This document shows, piece after piece, positions 21,701 through 34,500 of a stretch of DNA of 64,000 nt. Made by a program: the position numbers and the translations under genes. Under the pieces are notes generated by a model that was not told the DNA's origin, did no database searches, and was given only the letters and a program-made list of their open reading frames with translations. The DNA lies in assembly GCA_030549495.1 (NCBI GenBank), contig JAUIRK010000046.1:372001-436000 (forward strand), read 5' to 3'. The DNA is from Nectonema munidae. Lineage: Eukaryota > Nematomorpha > Nectonematoida > Nectonematidae. Within the stretch, counting starts at the first letter, position 1. Each line of letters starts with the position of its first letter.

Positions 21701-22557
21701 GTTTTTTCTCTCGGGGTTGAAGTACTACCAACTTCTTAAATCCTTCAAAATCTATCAAACTTTAAAATAATAAATATTTGGGTGTATATTAAATTGTCTG
21801 TATATTTTTTGTAAAGAATATTTCAAATATATTAACGTTGAATGATAAATATCCAAATAAACTTAATGTGCAGAAATACAAATATATGCTTGCCTTAACA
21901 GGGGGTTTAAAGATCTCAAAGTACCGCTTTAGATGGGCCTCTCCCTTTTTCCCTTAAACCATTTCGTTCTGGGGCTCATAGCACCGCTCTGTGTTTATAT
22001 GTAGATTTGGATGTTGTATAATCTATAATGTTTTAAAACTTTTATCTTAAATGTTCTATAAACTCATCAGGATGGTTAAGCTAAAAAATTCAATTTTCTT
22101 CATTCACAAAACTTTATTAAATGTAATCTAAATGCTCAAAAATATTTCATGCCTGAAAACATTTCGGCTTAGAAATATTTTTTTCTAACTAAAAAAATTC
22201 TATAAAATATGTAGGGGTTCTATGCATGTGCCTTTTCTAGTGCTAATTGTTATCAAAGCTCTTTTTTTATCTATTTTCAAATTATATCAATAGAATGAAC
22301 TATAAGTAAATTTAATTCTTCAAAGCTAAATTTCTTCAAACTGAATCCAATTTTATTACTACAAGTCAATCAATTTTTTGATAAATAAGATGTGTGATGT
22401 ATGACTCTTTTCCAAATTTTTTAGTTCTCTTTTAAAATAATATCTTTCTATATCTCTGCACGCTAGCATATTGGTACCTTCTCCACAGCATAAAATATTA
22501 TATAGTTAAGGTTTTTTTTAAGTATTTTTATTTCGATATTTTATTTTTTTAGATAAT
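18756..22557. other. Intergenic DNA upstream of COG1
   Basis: AT-rich. At 19027-19218 (-) there is a 63-codon frame (segment VAKFFSNVGSKRRSKSAVSD) that I cannot assign. At 21110-21190 there are CTCCGACTC repeats typical of some dispersed elements. At 20825 a CAAATCCGGCAG motif resembles pogo/Tigger ends. The COG1 promoter should lie at the right edge but no motif stands out. Confidence 0.3.
21563..21658 (+). repeat. Exact tandem duplication, 48 bp x 2
   Basis: Two adjacent identical copies of a 48-bp unit containing CAATTAATAAAAGACATATT. The lack of divergence suggests a recent event or an assembly artefact. Confidence 0.85.
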
Positions 22558-25500
22558 ATGAATGAAAAACAAATAAGAAACAGTCTTATTGACTTGTTCA
22601 AAACTTCCTCCCTTAAAGAATGTCAAGAAATTTGTTTGAGAATGGAGAAAAATTTAGTAGAAAAAGAGGATTCACTCAAGGCATTCATTGGGTAAAATGA
22701 ATTTTATCATTTTTTAATACCTTTATTTCAGGGGCTCACATCCGGGTGGCGAGGGGGGACGCTCACATTTCAATCGAAAAATCGCTATGAGATATTTCAG
22801 AAAAACATGTTTTGCATCTCCTCAACCATTAATCAAATCAATAAATTGTTCTTGAATTAAGAAGTCTTCTGAGGCCAGATTACTAAAGTAGATTATAAAC
22901 CGGCATTTGATAAATTGATAGTATTTTTCAAATTTTGGTGGTTAGAAAAATGAGAAATTTCTTGGCTAAAATATTCATGTTATTTTATGGCCTCCAGGAC
23001 ATCTTTATTAATGAAAATCTTATTTTCATCAACAAATATGTTCAAAAATTGAGCCAAATTTTTCTTGTAAAAGAATGCATTTATTTCAGCTTAATTTCAA
23101 AAGCTAAGATTTTTTTTTATTACAATGGACTACTCTGATCTCGTTTCCTTACAGCGTAAGGTTAAAGAAATTCATATATTCAAATATGTTCACTAAAAAT
23201 GATAGGAATATACGAAAACGGACATCAGAAAATTTTACATTCATGTCTAGTTTGACTTTCAGAATTTGCTGGATTTCTTTCCATATTATCGCTTGAAAAA
23301 TTTCCCTTTTGAAAGCCGCCTCACGTTTGACTGCAGCAGAGTTTTTCAAATCGAAAACAAACAAGATTTGAAGCATTTGCTTTAATGAAATACAGTGTTT
23401 TAATGACTTCATTGAAAACATTTTTCAACTCATCGGGTATGGTTTTATGGCTCGGTGCACTTGGTACCAATTACATCTGGATATTTTTGCTTAGACAGAT
23501 TCCGACTTAATACCATGTGCTGTAAAAAAATCACTTTATCAAATGTTCTCTTTCAGTTGTTCTGTTGTTGAGTTTCGTAAAATAAAAAATTGTCTACCAG
23601 GTTTTTGTCATATTCATATTGTACCTAAACAAAAGGCAGAGATAAGTTTGCAGCATCCATGGTTTCATCAACCTGAGCAAAAAAGTTGAAAATTGAATTC
23701 CGAATTAATAAAACCACGTTTGACATGTCATCAAACATCTCTCTTAGCCTTCTAACGGTATCGTTTGACAGGAAGATTGAATCTTTGTACATTCAATATA
23801 TCTTTGCAACAAGGTAATATCAACTGTTCTGCTATGTTGTGGGACTTTTTAACAATAGATATTTTTTGAAACTTTTCAACCATACTTAATATTTTGCAAA
23901 AACATTCCTATGTTATTTATCAAGCATGAATTTATGCAATCGTTCAGCCAATAGTTTTGTTTACTGAACTCGAGTGCTTCACTACCAGCGCAAGCTTCAC
24001 TTGACGGGCTTTAAAAAAGTGGATGCTAACACTTCAGAACACAAAGGACACTTATGTTCCTCTTATCCACTAATCGTTAATGCAGTAAAACGAAATTTCA
24101 AGTGTGAGCCGTCTTATTTCATTTTTAGCCATTAAGAAAAATGCATATTTACAAATGAGGCCTGAAAAAAAGAAAAAAATACACTATTCTTTGGTTAATA
24201 TCCGCACGTTGGGATCAGAAACACCTACCGCATATTAAGTGAGAGCGCATTTTAGCATCCGTCATGTCTGCCATCTTGGATCTCTTCTGAGAAGGATAAA
24301 GACATGAATATGCGAGAAACCGCGAGATTTGGTGTTTGGGTTGTTTTGGGTATCTATCAATCGGACTTACTATCCATGATACTTTTAAAATTTTTATTAT
24401 ATTTAATTTCATCCAAACAAATCATGACGATTTTTTTAATATCTTAATGAGACTTAATATAATTGATTATCATTTAGTTAAATGGCCCGATTTGCCTTTT
24501 ACGAAATGAAGATGAAAAGTAGTAGTAATCAAATAATATCACTGCACTGTTCTACTTTCTTTTGTATGTGTTATGAGAGTTATTCATAAATAAATATATT
24601 TATATATATTTTCTTCCTTTTTTATTTCAGAGAAAACTACCAAAATCTTTTGGACTCTGCTTCAAAGCTTTCACAAATGCATGAAATTGCAATTGAAGTA
24701 TATATAAAGATTTGATTTTATTGAAAATGTTCAAATTATTCTATTTTATTTTAGATTGAAGATCATTTGGTCATCCTTGATAAATTTCCCAGTAAAGAAG
24801 CTTGTTCAAATTTAGTTCCTTCTGATATTGAAACGAATTCGAATGCGCAAATGTTTTTTTACTTTAATTAATTAATTAATTTTTTGATAATTTCTTATAC
24901 TTCCTACTTCAAAAGTTCTATACTTGCTTTTTTGTTTTGATTATATTCAAGATAAATAGTGCATCATTTAAAGTTTATATTTTGTACAACTAAATGTGAG
25001 TTTTTTTTAAGGATTATCCTTATTTTTATTGAAGTAGCATTTTTTTGGAAACCTACAAAAGTCTTCAATGTAATTTCTTCATTGAATCTTTTTATTTTCG
25101 GGTAGTGGTAATCTAAACAGCATATTAATATCTTTATCTATTCTATATATTTAATACACGTATAGTTTCTATTTTATAAAACTAAATAATCATCCACACT
25201 TTGTATACTTGGATATGTGATATTTCTGCAACGCTGTTGATATGTAAATTGAATATAGATAATGAAACTGAGAGGGCCATAAAGTCGCCTGGCTAGGGAA
25301 TTTATGTAGTATGTGGGTTGGGTTCAAACCAGGAACTCACTAAAAAGTTTTTAGTTATCAGCTAAAAGGTTATTGAGTCTGTGATGTTATAACTCTTAAT
25401 ATGCAGTGTTTCTATTTGACATTGATGAATTGTATATCCAAATTGCTTAAAATAACTTCAATATTATTTACTTCAATTTTGTAAAAAATATATATCAATA

Positions 25501-28500
25501 CTCCTTCACAGTTTATGCTTCTTTCGAAATTTCCACTTCTCAAAAACTATCATTTTCATCTTTTTATACTCAAACTTAAGCTCTCAAACGAAGGAAATTG
25601 AGAATTTTTACATCTGAATCTAATGTATAATTCTTATCCTTAGATAAAGTATCTTGATTCCAATATTTGTTTGTGTAAAGTGTAAAGTATAATAACAAGA
25701 TCAGGAACTTCTTTTTTTATAAGCTTTGAAAGCTTGACTTCTTATCCAGCATCGTAGGCGCAACATTGCCACCTTTGTTTAGGCAACACCATTTTTTTTA
25801 AAAAGAAATTCAAAAATAGATTTAAGACATCACTCGCTTTTGTGGTGCTTTTTAAAATAAAAAGTCCTTCACGATTTGATTATCTCTCGATATCTGACAA
25901 AATATATGAGGTCAGTTGATTCCTCCAATTGTATACGGACATTTAATTGACTATTGAGGTTATCTTGCACGAATTGCTGTTTGATTAAGAAACATTTAAG
26001 AGTTTCTTTTTCTAAAATAATTCTAACAACCTTAATTATGCCTGATTTTAGATTCTTTCACAAGATCATGGACTTTTTTTCTGCTTTGTAATCATAAAAC
26101 AAAGAACAGGAACTATAATGACCTTTTCATATATTGCCTTTTTACCCCCATCATTACCAACATGATATCTTACTTTTGTAAAAATCAAGTTCTCCTAATG
26201 AATCAAATATTTCCGTTTTTTATAAGATTAATTTTTAAATAAAGATGTAACAAAAATATGTCGTCAAGGAAACAACTTTGAAGATATCAAATTGTTTTCA
26301 AATTTTTCTATCAAATGAAATCTCAATAAAATTGATAAAGAATGATTGAATTATTCGGGATTAATTTGATATTGGAAGGTATCAAGGTAATTTTTTTTTA
26401 TATCAAGTCTCTTAATTGGTAGTTTTATGGCCTTTGCCGTTAATTGTCTGTGGGGTTAGGAGCAACTGCTTTATAGATACCGTTTTACCCTTTAATCAAA
26501 ATGGTGACGACGTTTCAACAATGATATTTCAAATTTAATTTGAATCGTAGTTAGTTAATTAGTTAGTAGTGATGTAGCGATCAAATGGGCAGCGTTAATT
26601 TTTGCCAATTTTTCCAGGCGATTTTGTTTCATATTTTTTTTTACTTAAAATGAAATAAAAATGTTTTTAGTCGTGCATACAGTTTCAAATCCAATCATAT
26701 ATGTCTAATATGTGCAAATCGAATGATTCTCTTCAAAAAAAATTTTTACAGTAAATATAATATTTCATCCTACATCTTTCTATTCAACAAGCTTTGTTTA
26801 TCTGTGCTTTTTCTCTGAATATAGTTTGATTACAAATGTCATATTTATCAATAATTTTCTCTCACTTTGCGAATATTTTTTATCATAAAAATCGTAAAAC
26901 TTATTGGTTATTTTTTATTTGCTAATCTTTTGTTCTTGAATTTTACATTTTATCTTAAATTTTCATCACACACTAAATCTAAGAGTTAATCTCCTAGTGG
27001 AAATAATAGAGGGAAAGAAGCTCATGTTTTACATTATAATTTAATGTTATCAAATTTTACTTTCTAGCTTTTTAAATAAAATCATGTTATTATATCTGAT
27101 AATTTGGCAAAAAAATATAGAAATAAAAAATTAAAAAAAGGTATCTGTATCGGTTTAGCATCGGTATCGACATCTTACAAGGTAATTGTCAAAAAATTGA
27201 GATCGGTACATCATTATTAGTTAGTTAGACAGACAGTTGTACAAAAAATAGGAGAATTGAAATTTAGTACTAGAATAAGCTATTACGCTAAACTGATTAA
27301 AAAACCTAAGTTTTTCTAAAAAAAATCGAGTAAAATTATTGAAACAGTTAAAAATACTTTTCATATGAAAGACTCAACGCATATTCTTTTATCAAGCTAA
27401 AAGCTCATATGGTCGAAATGTCTTGTGGCTGAAATTTTCGCCTAAATTACAAATATTTCGAAAACATATTCCGATGCTGAAAGATAGAGCAATTAGTGTA
27501 ATAGCGTGTTGTGAACCTTATTTGTTTTCTTTAATTATGCTTTATTTTTATAGTATGTTTGAGAATGATGAATTTACCGATTTGGTGGGAACATTGCTTC
27601 AAGAAGCTTGGAGCTGTTGTGAAGAGGGCTTGCTTTTGGAAGCGACATTAGCTTATCTGATAACTTTGGATGTTGTGACTCACTTACTAAAGAGTGATCA
27701 TGTGCATTCATCCTCTGACTCCATTTTGAAGTATCTCCCATTTTTCAACCATGTCAAATCTTTCATATTCGTAAGTTTTATTTGCGCTTTCGAAATATAT
27801 TCAATCTCTAATTACTTATATTTTTGAATTTAAGGCGTATTTTAATTTCATTTCCACAATATACAATGGTTTATATACTAAGTTATACATACATACTTTA
27901 TATACAACCAAAACTCAATAATTTAACGCAATTAAAATACTCAAATTTTTGTCAGACTGATGATTTAACTACACGTGTTTGTTGGTATTTTGAAAATAGA
28001 TTCGAAACTTTAAAGACTTTTGAAGTTTTAACCAATGAAATTATGCTAGAATCCAACAAAATACTAGATTGTATTACCTTCATGCTTCACATGGATTTTT
28101 TTAGCGTACTTTTGACTTAGTATATCTGTTTTCTAACTGATCAAAGATCGAAAATAGTCATTAGATAAGAAGACTTGTGAAAACAAAGTTTCTTAAACCC
28201 TCGCTTCTTTTTCTGAACCTCTTTAATATTCAAGTTTCTGTCTGTGTTTTTTTACATCATTCAAAGAATATCGACAAGATGAATTCAGAATGTGAATCTT
28301 AATTTTTTCAAATGAAAAACCTCGATTCTACTTATTTTAGCTAATGACTTAATTGTAAAAATTATTAAGAGGTACTTTGTTTCGTAAATTTATTAATTAT
28401 TTTATGAGCTAGTTTTTACTTAACCTTCTCATGCTTACAATTTTATAGGCTTCTAGATCTTATCATATGAGAAGTATTAAAAATATACTGTTATTTCACA

Positions 28501-31500
28501 TGCTTCTTAAAATTTTTGGATGAAAGCTTAGATCATAAACTGTTGTTATAACTTAGAATAGGCCGTAAAAACGAAGCTTCTTTCTCTATTTTGGATAGAA
28601 AGTATAATTAAAGCACAAAATCCAGTTTCTATATCACCTAGTGTCGAAATAAAATCAATAATTTTTTAAAATTAATAAATTTATTCAACATAGTTACAAA
28701 TTGAATAAGATTAAAAATTATATTAAATTCTCGATTCAGAAACTTCAAATTTTTTATATGAATAAAATAGAAATAAAATTTGTTAACAAAGCATGAATGA
28801 AAAGGTCATGTATTTTTGTGAAAAAATAGTCTTTGCGCCTGCACTATAAGAAGATGTATACATTTATGTATTTCAAGGGAATTCCAGACTAAATAAATGC
28901 GAGATGGCCCCACCCTTTATTTATAAATGATAAATATTAATTTTACAATTTCATATATATTATTTTTGCACTTGATTTTAACTTTATTAGCATAACATTT
29001 ATTTCTAGTCTCAATCTTATTCGCTATTATTAAGTTTCACTAATCGAGCCTCTGAACTTTTTAGAGCACTCTCCACCTCCTTAAGGAAATGTAGCTTTTG
29101 TAGGTGATCGACAATTTTTTGAGCATCGTGTCTTCGGTCAAATGTTAGGGTAAACGTTCAACCGCAAAGTGTCCGTAGCAAGTTTCTTTAGGCAAACAAA
29201 ACTTGTTAATATAGATGGTGAAATTTCCTATTTTTCTTGTGCAAATAAACGTTCACATAATATATAGTTGTTTATGGAGTTAACATATAATATTATTTCA
29301 GAATATAATATTTTGTTTGCTGATACTAAAATTATAATTAGATTCTATGATTTCAAACATGAGTAGCATACTGTGTAAAACATTTACTGGACTCCAGGAA
29401 TGAAGGAATAGCAATCAAATAATTGTCCACTATTAAATTTTCACGCAGTATCATTGATTAGCTAACTAATTTTTTTGAAATTAAGATCTATACTCTTAAT
29501 GCCTGTTGAGTTAAGAAGTATTTTAAAACATTTTTTCCATTTTTGCCTCAAAACGCTCTATTTATTTTTCACTTTAGAAATGCAACTCCTCTTTTTCAGA
29601 GCATTTTCATGTAACGACGAACAAGTTGTACAACAGTATTCTTTCATTGATTTTGCTGAAAGGGAAAGGTGTTTTTGAAGTTTTACAGATTTTTTTCGAT
29701 AAGCAACTTCGCTCTCTACAAGAATTATTAAGCAGTTCTCACAATAGTCCAAATCCTACTTCCTTGATGAGGAGAGTAGCTTGGATTTTATGCGAGACAG
29801 CTTTCGAAGTTACATCCTGTTTTGCTTATTCCGGTGACTGCAGTTTTTCGAATGTTTCCTCACTTTTTCCTAAGTATGAAAATGTCCTGACATCTTTTCT
29901 GGATAGACTTTCGCTAATAAGTGGCAACTTCGTCCAAAAAGTCACACCCAAAACCCTATTTCAGCAATATATGTCGTGTGGCATAAAAGAAATAGTAGCA
30001 TTTCAAGCTGAAAAAGAGTCACTTTCCAAGCTAATCAACGAATGGCTCAATTCTGCTATTTTGATCTTCACTCAAAACTTCTTAACTCTACTCACAAATA
30101 ATATATTTTCTTTTTCTGATCTTTTATCCATTTTTCATTATTTTTCGACGTACATTTCTTCCTTATCCAGTAACTACTTCAGCATTCCACTGTCATTCGA
30201 GTTGAAAACTTTGCCGGATTTCGTCACTCGTTTAATCGAGGGAGATGATGTTCAATGCGTACAAGTTAATTCCTTTCCCCAATTTTATAACCTTTTTTTC
30301 AGACCAATCATCTTTCAACGCTTTTCACAACTAAGCTCAGTTTTATTGGCCGAGTGTGCAGAAGAAATATCAAAGCATTTTCTAATCACTATCTCTGACA
30401 AAATTTTACTCAGGTACATTTTAATTAATTTTTTCTACACGATTTCTCTCACATAAAAATATTATTAACCTAAATAATGACTTTTTGTACGTATGACCTT
30501 CGTTTTGAATGTTCAATCCTTGGAATCTTGTAAACGTTGTGTAGACTAATTTGACAAAACTTATAAATGCAAAATAAAGTACTAAACACGACCGAACACA
30601 CTTAAACAAAATCAACTATATCAAACTACATAAGTACATTACACCCAAACAAAATCATCAACAAACTCCATCGACAGATTACTCAATTAAATACACATAC
30701 GGACATAAAGTCGACAGGATTAATGTCGAAAGACGAAAATGCCTACAACTTGAGAGGTGTGGCAAAATGTTGAAAGAAAAAATCACAATTGTCATAAAAA
30801 CTATTAAAAAGCTACAAACGTCAAAAGTTAGTAGCTAAATACTTTGTTACGCGGCCAGCCAGTTTGTTAGTCAATTTGTTTTTTAAAAGCCTTAATGTTT
30901 TTAATTTAAAGTCGTCGATCATTTATTTAGATAGTTAACAAAAGTATAGTCTTTCTTTTTTTTAAATTTAGAGTGAAACACTGAACTGGCTTACTTTATT
31001 CAACCCATGTCTCCCCACAATTGTTTATTTTTTATTCAGCCTACTTGGAGATACGCATTATTTTTTAAATATTTTTTGAGCCCGCTCTTATTTTTACGAA
31101 TTGTTTTGCTTTCTTTATTTGATCTTCAAGTTCTTTCACAGAGAAAGGACATTCTGATGTGGTTGTATCGAACTATGAGCACGCAGTTATCTTGGAATGA
31201 TTACACCCGAATCTGACACCACTGAAAAACAACGCCAGATTGTAGACAACTTTACTTTCGCCTCTTATATCTATTTTATATACTATTTTACATATTTTAA
31301 ATATAAGTGGGAACTCAGTTTACAAATTTAATTAATATTGATTTATCAATATTAATAGATATCCAATGTGTAAATTATCAGCATCTAGATATTGTGTTTA
31401 AAATACATGCATTGATATATAATTTTGCATAATTATTACTATAGGGACATGAGTAAGGTTGTCTACTTACTTGGCTTCGATACCACACTGTCTTGGGTTC

Positions 31501-34500
31501 CAGCATCAAGCCTTCTTTGCTCATAGTTCGACACAAGCAACGTATTTGCGCCTTGTCGATGAAAACACTCAAAGGTACGCCTACCCTTATTCCTTTTACG
31601 CACTATAACCAATTAAATATTCGTTTTAGGGGTCGTGGCAGGGAATAAGTCCCTTTCCCTCACTTTTTTGGTTATAGGGAACATATTATATTTTGCTATA
31701 CTATATATACATTAGTTTAAACAATAAAAACGATGCAATCATCCTTATTTCAATATTTCTGTTAAATCTATAAATTTAACGCCTAAATATGAAGCTTTTT
31801 TCAAAGAATTGTATAAGGCCTAATTTCAAGTACGCAATCCGAAGAATCATTCACTACCGGAGTCAAAACTTGTTTACAATTTTTTTGTAATCTAATTTGT
31901 TCGAAACCCGAGTTTTCATTGTAGTTCTATTTTCTTATAAATTGTACCTAGATTGAGCATCTATAAAAAAATATTCTACATGCGTAATTTGCCTATATCC
32001 ATTTTAATTAATAAAACTTGTTTTTTCTTTAAACTCTTTTTAAAATGGTTTTTTTGTTTCAGAAAATCTTTTAATACATCTTTTTGGAGAAAGGACATCA
32101 ATGAATACTTTGATGATCTCATAGAAAAGAGGAAGAACGAATCAGAATTTTCAAGCTCAACTTTTTTAACCTTCGAACATTCCAATCCCGAGTGCGTACA
32201 CATTAACCCGTTAACGCCCAATGTCGACTATAGTCGACTTTACAAAAATAAAATCGTCTGTGTTTATCAAAGCTCTTTAATACAAATCTGCTTTACATTA
32301 GATATCGTCTGATTATTCTGGTCGTTGACGGGTTAAACTGCTTTATTTGTAAGGTAAATGACTTTCTTTATTTCTTTTTTTTGGTATTTTCAAGGAATCT
32401 TTTTTCACGTGTTTACTCAAAAATTGACGGGAACTGCGAAGAGCTTTCGAAAGCGATGAATCAAATCCTTGATGGCTGCAATATTAAGATGAAAAGAAGT
32501 GGGAGGAAGGAGGTCCATTCAGTTCTAAAGCATTTCATCACGTATGCTTTATCAATTCTATCTTCTTTTAGATAATTTTTTAAGAATGATTCTTATGCTT
32601 TTCACAATATACGCCATATATATGTCACATCGAAAAAATTTGCTGTGAAACCTACATAATATTTTTTTTGTTATCAACATATAATTATAACTTTAATTTA
32701 TAAAAAAAATTCTGCCTTATTCTAACATATATGTGTATATGGATTAAATAGTATCACCTGCCATTGCGTCCTTTTCACCAGAAGGTTTGTCAAAAGTACA
32801 TTCTTTTGCAATTTTATCTTCTCTATTGCTAGGAAGCTACTGTATCTTCTCTTCCTTTGCTGAATTTGCGAGGATTCACTTGAGAACTAGATTTGGATAT
32901 GAACATTTTTTATCTAATAAGATTAAGTAATTTTTTCGTAATCTAATAAAAGAGAGGCAGGTTTATAGAAATCGTAGCATGGCATTTTGAAATGTTTTAT
33001 TTATAACTCTTTGACGACCAGCGTGACACCGGTGAACTATGAAATGAAAATCATTTGTCTCAACATATAAAATTTCATAAGGTAAATGAATGATATCGAA
33101 AACACAATTAAGTACATTCGAATTAATTGATTTGATGGATATTTCAAATTATTTTAATTAATTATGTTCTTTGTATTATAGTATGCAAACATAAACCAAA
33201 GAAAACTTCGTCTAGTATCCTAGCTCGTAAAGGTAAAGTCGTTAAAAGTCCATATAGCTAGCAATTTCAAAGGGTTTTGTAGTTTTGATGATATGAAAGA
33301 TGTTTAATTTATAAAATTTTAGCTTATTTTTATTTACAACACTTGGTCCAGATTTTTAATTGTTTTCATTGAAAAAACCAAGTTTTTTCTTCTTCACGTA
33401 GTGTTGTATTCTTTTTACCCAAGGATAAACAACAACTCATGAAGTTTCTTAAATTCATTGTTGTCTAAATAGATAAACCAGATCTTGAAAAGGCATATGG
33501 AATGATTATTAAGGAAACTTTAAATTTCATGTTGCATCTCTTGCTTCTAATTTTTCTTTTTTATCACATATCAAATAGTGCGAAAGAGCTTTCTGACCAG
33601 TTATTTAGCGTGAACTGTTGTCCAATGAGAAAGTGTTTCCAATGCCGAATAACTTCATTAGTGAGCACGTCTAAACTTTTTTTCTGAAAACCAATGTAAC
33701 CTTTTTATAGTGAATACCATAGGGAGACTCAATAAAACGGTCACATTCGTTTACAACCATGTTTCGCAACATTTTTTTCTGTGGATGCCCTAAAAAAATT
33801 TATAAGCCGCATGAACCCGTAACTACAAAAACTTAAGATTTTAGCGCTTTAATCTTTCAGCATGATATCTTCCCTGTAGGTAAAAGTATAGTAACAAATT
33901 TAGGCTATTTTAGTGTCAATTTGCTTATGTTAGAGCTTATTACTCATTTAGGAATAACACTACCAGGTTATAGGTACCCAAATAATAATGCATAAACATT
34001 TACAAAGTTCTCTTTTAAACTCTTCATGGACCCCATGAATTTTTCTGTGGACCCTTGCTCTAAGATTATATTTTATTCTTCTTGGAGCAGAGAAAAGTCG
34101 CTCCACGCTAATCTGTATTTAATGAGAGCATTCACAATTAGAAAACATCTATATAATAATGCCTATGTACTTTCTTCATAATAGCATTTTGATTTATAAA
34201 AGAGTCAAGGATTCACTAATATTTGGATGAATCCAATTCCCTACCCCTGATCCTGATCCAAAAACACACATTTGAACCGTTTGTATCGAACTAAGAACTG
34301 TGAACTTGGAAAGATAAGATTCGAAGCTGAGACTATCGAGGATCGAAGCCAGATTCTAGATAACACTTCTCATGCTCCTATACGAAAATAGAGAATTATA
34401 TTTATGGAAAATAGAAAATATTTCATTTTTATTTTTGTGTAACTTGATATACTTTAAAGAATGCATTTAAAATACTCAATCTTTGTATTTCGCTCTTTCT

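Noticed and set aside
31378-31572. Minus-strand 64-codon ORF
   Set aside because: The + strand exon 31458-31574 with donor AG|GTACGC joins in phase to 32063; the minus frame has no support.
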